A stretch of DNA of 7,535 nt, taken from the NCBI GenBank assembly GCA_030652635.1, contig JAUSPW010000332.1:1-7535 (forward strand), given 5' to 3'. The stretch comes from Pseudohongiella sp. Its GTDB lineage: Bacteria; Pseudomonadota; Gammaproteobacteria; Pseudomonadales; Pseudohongiellaceae. A program made the translations under genes and the position numbers. Of the stretch, positions 1-5,652 are shown one piece after another (position 1 is the stretch's first letter; every line of letters starts with the position of its first letter). The notes beneath the pieces are model-generated. The model ran no database searches, had not been told where the DNA came from, and saw nothing but the letters and a program-made list of their open reading frames with translations.

Positions 1-29
1 AAACCATTGACCTCCATCAGCAACAACTA
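1..29 (-). other. In-frame amber codon and continuing dprA coding sequence
   Basis: Reading the minus strand past TAG (27-29) without changing frame gives LLLMEVNG and then a TTN codon at the window edge. This fits the helix at the end of the DprA winged-helix domain. Against the E. coli Smf C-terminus as I remember it (RAGQPVPVVVAQLLELELAGW), it aligns without gaps, and the amber codon falls on a glutamine. A single C-to-T change of CAG would explain it. Either the gene carries a nonsense mutation or the base is a sequencing error. The rest of the domain lies outside the window. Confidence 0.7.
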
Positions 30-1130
30 TTCACTGATGCACCCTAAATCCTGTCCGGTTCTCAACATGAGAGTCTCAATACTGATGCCATCCTCACACA
101 ATTCCCGGTATAGCACATCGCATCCAGCCGGTAAGTTGCTATTGTGAATTGCAACATCTTTAGAAGCATTGTTATTTGTGCTTGCCCGCTGAAATTGCGG
201 GTAACACATAGCGAGCTGAGCCTGACAAATGAACTGAATATGCTCGAAAATGTCCTGCGCATTTTCTGTCAAAATGGCGCCTTGACGAAGTAGTTTATGA
301 CACCCTCTGCTTCCGGGACTATTAATTGAGCCGGGTACGGAGAATATCTCTCGATTCTGCTCTAAAGCCAAACGCGCAGTAATCAAAGACCCGCTGCGCA
401 TATTCGCCTCAACGACACACACACCGAGGCTCAAGCCGGAGATAATTCTGTTGCGTTGAGGAAAGTGTTGCGCTACCGGCCCTGCATCCAGAGGCAGCTC
501 TGAAATTATCGCGCCGGCTTCGGGGACACCCGAGCTCACGATCCTGTTCGCCAAGGACTGATTGGAACCTGGGTAAACGCTATGCAAACCATTGCCAAGC
601 ACAGCAACGGTCGTGCCTTTGCTGTCAAGTGCAGCCAGGTGCGCCTGTGTATCAATCCCGGATGCCAAGCCGCTACAGATAACAAAACCTTTATCAGCCA
701 GCGCTGCTGACAATTTGTAGGCAACCGATCGACCGTATGCAGAGCAACTACGACTGCCGACTATCGCCAACATTGGCCTACGTAAAATGTCGACATTCCC
801 TTTCACAAACAGCACGGGAGGGTAGTCCGATATCTCTCGCAACAACGCTGGGTAAACCAAATCGGAAGCAAACACAATATTGTTGTTTGGCTCTTGCAGC
901 CATTGGAATGTCTGGTCGAGGCGAGAACACACCTCTTTCCCAGGTGACTGTGCCGACTTTACTGCCAAAAGCTCGGAGGGAGAGTTACAAAATCCAGCCA
1001 GTTCGCCGATGCCTCTTACAATTGTTTCGCCCGTTCTGGCGGTGTTTTCCAACAGTTGCCTTAGAAAGGCTGAGCTCACGCCCTTTGTAAAAAACAAACT
1101 CAAGATGAATCGGTTTTCATCATAGGTCAT
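27..1130 (-). CDS. dprA: DNA-processing protein DprA (Smf), C-terminus cut short by an in-frame amber stop
   Basis: DprA binds incoming single-stranded DNA and loads RecA during natural transformation; it acts in the cytoplasm. The product is 367 aa from the ATG at 1130. The Rossmann-like core is complete: GSR at residues 125-127, SGLASGID at 153-160, HFPQRNRIISGLS at 222-234, RSGSLITARLA at 245-255 and SVPGSI at 264-269. An N-terminal helical region precedes it (about 1-110). A winged-helix domain begins near residue 340 but stops at TAG (27-29) after ...RTGQDLGCISE, although the same frame continues with DprA-like sequence to the window edge. I chose ATG 1130 because AAGGA lies 10 nt upstream and because the 29-residue extension to ATG 1217 runs through the def promoter and has no family likeness. 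The gene is divergent from def. The family call is very secure. Whether the truncated product works is unknown; the core needed for DNA binding is intact. Confidence 0.95.
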   Translation of the reverse strand: MTYDENRFILSLFFTKGVSSAFLRQLLENTARTGETIVRGIGELAGFCNSPSELLAVKSAQSPGKEVCSRLDQTFQWLQEPNNNIVFASDLVYPALLREISDYPPVLFVKGNVDILRRPMLAIVGSRSCSAYGRSVAYKLSAALADKGFVICSGLASGIDTQAHLAALDSKGTTVAVLGNGLHSVYPGSNQSLANRIVSSGVPEAGAIISELPLDAGPVAQHFPQRNRIISGLSLGVCVVEANMRSGSLITARLALEQNREIFSVPGSINSPGSRGCHKLLRQGAILTENAQDIFEHIQFICQAQLAMCYPQFQRASTNNNASKDVAIHNSNLPAGCDVLYRELCEDGISIETLMLRTGQDLGCISE

Positions 1131-1153
1131 TTGTGCGGCATCCTTGTCTTCAA

Positions 1154-1178
1154 TCCGGCAGAAGGCCGGAGGTTTTTT
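1154..1178 (+). terminator. Plus-facing intrinsic-terminator-like hairpin between dprA and def
   Basis: TCCGGC (1154-1159) and GCCGGA (1165-1170) form a 6-bp GC-rich stem around the loop AGAAG. GG and then six T residues (1173-1178) follow, which is the layout of a rho-independent terminator read on the plus strand. No plus-strand gene lies upstream, so its natural target would be antisense transcription coming out of dprA. On the minus strand the same stem would lie in the dprA leader, about 25 nt before the start codon, with no T tract after it. The stem is short, so termination strength is uncertain. Confidence 0.5.
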
Positions 1179-1182
1179 GCTG

Positions 1183-1197
1183 TGATATACTGCGCCC
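1183..1197 (+). promoter_or_regulatory. Extended -10 promoter for def-fmt-rsmB with GC-rich discriminator
   Basis: TGATATACT (1183-1191) is an extended -10 element: TG, one base, then TATACT, which matches TATAAT at five of six positions. No good -35 hexamer stands 16-18 bp upstream, as is common for extended -10 promoters. GCGCCCG follows directly, a GC-rich discriminator of the kind found at stringently controlled, growth-rate-dependent promoters. The start of transcription would be near 1198, giving a def leader of about 105 nt. Placement just before a translation operon supports the call. Confidence 0.6.
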
Positions 1198-1293
1198 GTT
1201 AAAATCAGGTGGAACATGTTTACTCTTTAGCCACCGATCTCATGAGGTTATGGCACAGCAAAAGGGCTGATGCTTGACGAAGTTGCTTCTATC

Positions 1294-1299
1294 GGAGGA
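1294..1299 (+). promoter_or_regulatory. Strong ribosome binding site that fixes the def start
   Basis: GGAGGA lies just before ATG 1304 and is the best Shine-Dalgarno sequence in the window. It rules in the 170-aa form of deformylase over the 180-aa form that would start at TTG 1274. Confidence 0.8.
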
Positions 1300-1303
1300 C
1301 ATA

Positions 1304-1816
1304 ATGGCTAAACTTGAGATACTTGAATTCCCCGACGTGAGGCTAAGAACAATAGCAAAGCCGGTAGAGCAGGTGGACGATCAACTCCGCGCTCTGATTG
1401 ATGACATGTTTGAAACGATGTACGAAGCCCCTGGAATCGGCTTGGCGGCGACACAGGTTAATGTTCACAAACAGCTCATCGTGATTGACATCTCAGAGGA
1501 TCGGAGCGAGCCGCTGGTTTTTATCAATCCGCGGATAAACGTGTTGGATCCAGAGTTGTGCGAGTACGATGAGGGCTGTCTTTCTGTGCCTGGCTTTTAC
1601 GAGACGGTAAGTCGCCCAAGCAAAGTCAAAATCAACGCCATCAATCGCATGGGTGAGCCGTTTGAGATTATTACTGACGGACTGCTGGCGACTTGTATTC
1701 AACATGAAATGGATCACTTGAATGGCAAGTTGTTTGTGGATTATCTGAGTACTCTCAAGCGGCAACGCATTCGTAGCAAACTTGAAAAGGCACATAAACT
1801 AGCCAGCGAAGAATGA
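1304..1816 (+). CDS. def: Peptide deformylase
   Basis: This metalloenzyme removes the N-formyl group from the initiator methionine of nascent proteins at the ribosome exit. The product is 170 aa, close to the 169 aa of E. coli. All three family motifs are present: GIGLAATQ at residues 44-51, EGCLS around C92, and QHEMDH with H134, E135 and H138. C92, H134 and H138 are the metal ligands and E135 is the catalytic acid (E. coli C90, H132, H136, E133). The spacing and the basic C-terminal helix (LKRQRIRSKLEK) mark a type 1B, Gram-negative form. ATG 1304 is the start because GGAGG at 1294-1298 stands 5 nt before it and MAKLEILEFPD matches family N-termini; an upstream TTG at 1274 would put this ribosome binding site inside the gene. 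It is first in the def-fmt-rsmB operon, 30 nt before fmt. Confidence 0.98.
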   Translation: MAKLEILEFPDVRLRTIAKPVEQVDDQLRALIDDMFETMYEAPGIGLAATQVNVHKQLIVIDISEDRSEPLVFINPRINVLDPELCEYDEGCLSVPGFYETVSRPSKVKINAINRMGEPFEIITDGLLATCIQHEMDHLNGKLFVDYLSTLKRQRIRSKLEKAHKLASEE

Positions 1817-1846
1817 TGGCCAGCCCCTCCCCACTGGATCAACTTT

Positions 1847-2815
1847 ATGCCCTCGTTAGGTATTATTTTTGCAGGTACACCCGTTTTTGCTGCCCGGCAC
1901 CTGAAAGCTTTGATAGACGCCGGGCACAATATTCTTGCTGTCTACACGCAGCCAGACCGGGCCGCCGGTCGCGGTAAAAATCTTCAGGCCAGCCCAGTGA
2001 AACAGCTGGCTTCAGAACACAACATTCCAGTCTTCCAACCCATAAATCTGAAAACAACTGAAGCGCAGCATGAACTGGCATCACTTGGCGCAGATTTGAT
2101 GGTAGTGGTGGCTTACGGATTGTTATTGCCGCAAGCAGTCCTCGACATTCCTGCACGTGGGTGTATCAATGTGCACGCCTCTATTTTGCCGCGTTGGCGA
2201 GGCGCGGCTCCGATTGAAAGAGCGCTCCTTGCTGGCGATGCCGAAACGGGTGTCACAATCATGCAAATGGATGCGGGGCTCGATACTGGAAAAATGCTTC
2301 ATGTTGTCAAAACCCCTATATCGACCGCTGATAACAGAGAAACCATTGAAAACAAACTGGCAGAGCTGGGTTGCAGCGGTCTACTCCACACCCTGAAACA
2401 TCTGGATACACTGCAATCAACCGCCCAAGAACAAAATCACCATCTCAGTACCTATGCCAAAAAACTGGACAAATCAGAAGCGTTGATTAATTGGGAGGCC
2501 GCATCAACCCAAATAGATTTGCTTGTTCGCGCAGGCATCGGAAGAAATCCTGCCTATTCGTTTTTAAACGGTCAACGTGTACGAATTCTGCGCGCGAAGC
2601 CAGCAACCGGTATAAATAGTGCGCAGCCTGGCACAATACTTAAACTGATCAGCGGCAGTGGAGCTTGTATGCAGGTGTCGTGTGGAATCGGTGTGCTTGA
2701 GATTGATGTGTTACAACTGCCGGGTAAAAATCCTGTGAGCGTAAAAGACCTGCTGAATGCCCACAATCCCTTGTTGATTGAAGGCGCTGTCTTCAGCCAG
2801 CAGGAAAGTCCATGA
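1847..2815 (+). CDS. fmt: Methionyl-tRNA formyltransferase
   Basis: Fmt transfers a formyl group from 10-formyltetrahydrofolate to Met-tRNA(fMet), making the initiator tRNA; its partner def later removes the formyl group. The product is 322 aa (E. coli 315). The N-terminal formyltransferase fold (about 1-190) carries FAGTPVFAARHL near the start, a basic loop around QPDRAAGRGK, the catalytic N108 and H110 in INVHAS, the signature SILPRWRGAAPI at 112-123, and D146 in MDAGLDTGKM (E. coli N106, H108, D144). The C-terminal OB-fold, which contacts tRNA, includes YAKKLDKSEALINWE and LPGKNPVSVKDLLN. The usual RAFNPWP-type segment at the interdomain region reads RAGIGRNPAYS instead. The start has only a weak TGGA at 1835-1838, 8 nt upstream, but the N-terminus matches the family. 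The last 4 nt overlap rsmB. Confidence 0.98.
   Translation: MPSLGIIFAGTPVFAARHLKALIDAGHNILAVYTQPDRAAGRGKNLQASPVKQLASEHNIPVFQPINLKTTEAQHELASLGADLMVVVAYGLLLPQAVLDIPARGCINVHASILPRWRGAAPIERALLAGDAETGVTIMQMDAGLDTGKMLHVVKTPISTADNRETIENKLAELGCSGLLHTLKHLDTLQSTAQEQNHHLSTYAKKLDKSEALINWEAASTQIDLLVRAGIGRNPAYSFLNGQRVRILRAKPATGINSAQPGTILKLISGSGACMQVSCGIGVLEIDVLQLPGKNPVSVKDLLNAHNPLLIEGAVFSQQESP
2802..2815 (+). promoter_or_regulatory. fmt/rsmB ATGA overlap with ribosome binding site inside fmt
   Basis: The fmt stop TGA (2813-2815) and the rsmB start ATG (2812-2814) share the tetranucleotide ATGA. AGGAAAG at 2802-2808, inside the end of fmt, supplies the ribosome binding site, with AGGA ending 6 nt before the ATG. 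This is the usual arrangement for translational coupling, so the two proteins are likely made together. Confidence 0.8.
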
Positions 2816-4155
2816 AGGCCATTTCTCTGGACCACCCCGCAGGTGTTCGCGCATCTGCTGCCTTGGTTATGTCTGCATTGTTGTCACAAAAAGGGTCGTT
2901 AGCCACTCAACTTCCCCGTCTCAGCTCTTCTTCAAGTAATGCTGGATCAATTGCCTTGTTAAAAGAGCTTTGTTACGGCACTTGTCGATGGTACTTCCAG
3001 CTCAATTACTCGCTCGAAAAGCTTGTCGACAAGCCTCTAAAGAGCAAAGATTCCGATATCCATTGCCTGTTAATTTTGGGAATGTATCAGTTATCCCGCA
3101 TGCGCATCCCCGATTATGTCTGTATCAACGAAACCGTGAATGCCTGCGTTTTGCTTAAAAAACCATGGGCCAAAGCGCTGGTTAATGCCATCTTGCGTAA
3201 ATATCAAGGCTCCTGTGCTGCTGGTCAGATTGACTACCCCGATGACGCTTCCCGTTTCGCTTATCCGGCCTGGCTGGTGACGACGCTCAAAGCCAACTGG
3301 CCAGACAACTGGGAACATATTTTGTCTGCGGGTAACTCTCACCCCCCTATGTGCTTGCGGGTTAATCTTCGGCGCTGCTCGCGCGAGCATTATCTGGAAC
3401 TGCTTGCTGATGCGGGCATCGCCGCGGTAGCGGGGTCAATAACGTGGAGTGCAATTTACCTCAGCGTACCCTGTTCAGTCGATATTCTTCCTGGTTTCGA
3501 AGCGGGCTTTGTCAGCGTACAAGATGAGGCGTCTCAGCTTCTGCCTTCGCTGATGCTGCCTGGTAAAGGACAACGAATTCTTGATGCATGCGCGGCTCCG
3601 GGAGGCAAAACCTGCCATTTGCTGGAAACCGAACCCCATCTCAACGAAATTGTTGCGTTGGACATTGAAGCGCGTCGACTAGGCAGGTTGCGAGAAAACC
3701 TTGATCGATTGCAGTTATCCAGTGATCGGGTAAAAGTGATTGGTGCTGATGCAACAAAACTTGACGACTGGTGGGATGGTGAACCCTTTGATCGAATTTT
3801 GCTGGACGCTCCTTGTTCAGCGACGGGGATCATACGGCGTCAACCCGATATCAAAATCCTCCGGACAGCGCTGGATGTAAAGCGTCTGACCGAGTTACAG
3901 GCTCAGCTACTGGATCGTTTGTGGACGTGTCTAAGACCCGGTGGCTTGATGGTCTATTCGACCTGCTCAATTTTGCCTGAGGAAAACAGCAGCCAGATAG
4001 GATCCTTTGTTGATAGAACAAAAGATGCAGAACTACAAAGGATCTCGGGTGACTGGGGTATTACTTGTGCAAATGGAAAACAACTTCTCCCAACCGACAA
4101 CAGCACTGACGGTTTCTACTTTGCATTGCTGCAGAAAAGAGCCTCAGCCACTTAA
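2812..4155 (+). CDS. rsmB: 16S rRNA (cytosine-967-C5)-methyltransferase RsmB
   Basis: RsmB (Fmu, Sun) methylates C967 of 16S rRNA using S-adenosylmethionine. The product is 447 aa against 429 in E. coli. An N-terminal NusB-like RNA-binding domain (about 1-130) includes KELCYGTCRW and NAILRKYQ. The C-terminal Rossmann-fold methyltransferase has SAM motif I DACAAPGGKT (258-267), DIEARRL after strand 2 (284-290), motif IV LDAPCSATGIIRRQPD with C335, and motif VI YSTCSILPEEN with C385. In the family the motif VI cysteine is the nucleophile and the motif IV cysteine helps release product (E. coli C389 and C336). The end, DGFYFALLQK, is typical. A serine run (LSSSSSN, 37-43) in the N-terminal domain adds length. 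It is the last gene of the def operon; an 80-nt gap with its own candidate promoter separates it from trkA. Confidence 0.97.
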   Translation: MKAISLDHPAGVRASAALVMSALLSQKGSLATQLPRLSSSSSNAGSIALLKELCYGTCRWYFQLNYSLEKLVDKPLKSKDSDIHCLLILGMYQLSRMRIPDYVCINETVNACVLLKKPWAKALVNAILRKYQGSCAAGQIDYPDDASRFAYPAWLVTTLKANWPDNWEHILSAGNSHPPMCLRVNLRRCSREHYLELLADAGIAAVAGSITWSAIYLSVPCSVDILPGFEAGFVSVQDEASQLLPSLMLPGKGQRILDACAAPGGKTCHLLETEPHLNEIVALDIEARRLGRLRENLDRLQLSSDRVKVIGADATKLDDWWDGEPFDRILLDAPCSATGIIRRQPDIKILRTALDVKRLTELQAQLLDRLWTCLRPGGLMVYSTCSILPEENSSQIGSFVDRTKDAELQRISGDWGITCANGKQLLPTDNSTDGFYFALLQKRASAT

Positions 4156-4169
4156 ACTGCCATGCAGGC

Positions 4170-4198
4170 TTGTAAGCCCGTCTTGATGGGCGGATAAT
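4170..4198 (+). promoter_or_regulatory. Candidate sigma-70 promoter for trkA-trkH
   Basis: TTGTAA (4170-4175; four of six matches to TTGACA) and GATAAT (4193-4198; five of six matches to TATAAT) are separated by exactly 17 bp. Transcription would start near 4205, about 30 nt before trkA. The position in the only sizeable gap between rsmB and trkA supports separate expression of the Trk genes, although read-through from the def operon is also possible. Confidence 0.45.
4176..4191. repeat. Inverted repeat filling the trkA promoter spacer
   Basis: GCCCGTC and GATGGGC pair over up to 7 bp, with one G-T wobble, around TT. The repeat covers 4176-4191, nearly the whole spacer between the candidate -35 and -10 elements. 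Only a weak T-rich stretch follows (ATAATTTCG), so it is a poor terminator for rsmB. It could be an operator or a coincidental hairpin. Confidence 0.35.
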
Positions 4199-4235
4199 TT
4201 CGTGACAATGCCGTCGTAGGAGCCAGATCGACTAG

Positions 4236-5609
4236 ATGAAAATAATAATTCTGGGTTGTAACCAGGTCGGTATTTCTCTGGCAGAAAATCTGTCAAGCGA
4301 GGCAAACGACATAACTGTGGTAGACCCGGACGCCAACAAGTTGCGGGAGCTTAAAGATCGGCTGGATGTGGGTATTGCTCAGGGCTGGCCTTCGCATCCG
4401 GACATTCTTAGAGCCGCGGGCGCCGATGACGCCGATATGATCATTGCGGTGACCGAAAACGATGAAGTCAACATGGTCGCCTGCCAGATTGCCTACTCGA
4501 TTTTTAAAACTCCCAAGAAGATCTGCCGCCTTCGCTCTGCCTCCTACATTGCACAAGAAGATCTTTTCTGTAATGAAGCAATTCCCCTCGATGTTGTTAT
4601 CAGTCCTGAATTGCTGGTCTCTAACTACATAAAACGATTGATTGAGCTACCCGGGTCGCTGCAAGTGCTAGATTTTGCGGATGGGAATGCTCAACTGGTT
4701 GCGGTTCGTGCGTACTACGGCGGCCCGTTGGTCGGTCAGGAAATCCGTTTTTTACGCGAACACATGCCCAATGTTGATGCCCGGGTCGCAGCGATATTCC
4801 GACGTAACCGCGCCATTACACCCGAGGGTTCAACGGTTATTGAAGCCGATGACGAGGTGTTTTTTATTGCGGCTGCAAAAAATATTAGAGCAGTCATCGG
4901 AGAACTGCGTCGTCTCGATAAACCTTACAAGCGCCTCATAATTGCTGGTGGTGGCAATATTGGAATGCGTCTGGCCGAAGCGCTTGAACAACGTTATCAA
5001 GTAAAAGTCATTGAATATAATGCCGAGCGATGTGCGTTTCTTTCGGAATATCTGAATCGCGCTATTGTGTTAAATGGCATGTCCTCCGACAAACAATTGC
5101 TGCTTGAGGAGGGGATTGAGGATACCGATGTGTTTTTGGCCCTGACCAATGATGATGAGGCCAATATTATGTCCTCGATGCTGGCCAAACGCTTGGGGGC
5201 TCGTAAGGTAATGTGCCTGATTAATAACCCCGCTTATGTAGACCTTGTTCAAGGCGGTGAGATAGACATTGCGATTTCGCCTCAACAAGCTTCGATCGGT
5301 AGCCTGCTGACGCATGTGCGTCGGGGAGATATTGTCAATGTGCATTCCCTGCGCCGCGGAGCCGCTGAGGCGCTTGAAGCTATTGCACATGGCGATAGCC
5401 ATTCATCCAAAGTAGTGGGACGCGCCATTGAAGATATTGATCTGCCCGCCGGCACAACAATCGGAGCAATAGTAAGAAACAATGAGGTTCTGATCGCTCA
5501 CGACGATATTGTGATCGAACCTGAAGATCACGTGATTCTGTTCTTGACTGACAAAAAACGCATCCCTGAAGTAGAGCGCCTGTTTGCTGTGGGATTTACT
5601 TTCTTTTAA
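4236..5609 (+). CDS. trkA: Trk potassium uptake system, nucleotide-binding regulatory subunit TrkA
   Basis: TrkA is the cytoplasmic gating ring bound to TrkH; NAD(H) or ATP/ADP binding controls potassium import. The product is 457 aa (E. coli 458) with two RCK units in tandem. Unit 1 has a Rossmann half starting MKIIILG, the acidic end of strand 2 at VVDPD, and a TrkA-C half with YYGGPLVG and AAIFRRNR. Unit 2 starts near residue 233 with RLIIAGGGNIG, followed by NDDEANIMSSMLAKRLGA, DIAISPQQA and HSLRRGAAEA, and ends at VERLF near the C-terminus. In unit 1 the glycine motif reads GCNQVG, so asparagine replaces the central glycine of GxGxxG; unit 2 keeps GGGNIG. A TAG directly before ATG 4236 fixes the start. 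TAGGAG at 4217-4222 is the only ribosome binding site and stands unusually far off (13 nt). trkH follows after 43 nt. Confidence 0.98.
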   Translation: MKIIILGCNQVGISLAENLSSEANDITVVDPDANKLRELKDRLDVGIAQGWPSHPDILRAAGADDADMIIAVTENDEVNMVACQIAYSIFKTPKKICRLRSASYIAQEDLFCNEAIPLDVVISPELLVSNYIKRLIELPGSLQVLDFADGNAQLVAVRAYYGGPLVGQEIRFLREHMPNVDARVAAIFRRNRAITPEGSTVIEADDEVFFIAAAKNIRAVIGELRRLDKPYKRLIIAGGGNIGMRLAEALEQRYQVKVIEYNAERCAFLSEYLNRAIVLNGMSSDKQLLLEEGIEDTDVFLALTNDDEANIMSSMLAKRLGARKVMCLINNPAYVDLVQGGEIDIAISPQQASIGSLLTHVRRGDIVNVHSLRRGAAEALEAIAHGDSHSSKVVGRAIEDIDLPAGTTIGAIVRNNEVLIAHDDIVIEPEDHVILFLTDKKRIPEVERLFAVGFTFF

Positions 5610-5652
5610 CGCCGCAGGCAAGCCTGTCATAACAGTGGAATAAACCAACAAC

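Noticed and set aside
27..29. Amber codon reassigned to an amino acid in this organism
   Set aside because: trkH ends in TAG exactly at the normal family C-terminus (FWRR), so TAG acts as a stop here.
1131..1217. Longer dprA start at ATG 1217 (29 extra residues)
   Set aside because: The extension has no family likeness, crosses the def promoter and hairpin, and lacks the AAGGA site that precedes ATG 1130.
1213..1246. Short palindromes AACATGTT (1213-1220) and CTCATGAG (1239-1246) in the def leader
   Set aside because: They are 8 bp long with different sequences and no repeated spacing; palindromes this size are expected by chance.
1274..1303. Longer def start at TTG 1274
   Set aside because: It would place the strong GGAGGA site inside the gene, and the ten extra residues are not found in deformylases.
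2527..2565. Local double frameshift in fmt to explain the missing FNPWP motif
   Set aside because: Neither alternative frame restores the motif, and segment length and flanking residues are normal.
5615..5626. CAGGCAAGCCTG palindrome between trkA and trkH, sharing CAGGCTTG with the sequence at 4165-4172
   Set aside because: The loop is only 2 nt, no T tract follows, and an 8-base match between two sites is easily chance. It does not look like a terminator or an established repeat family.
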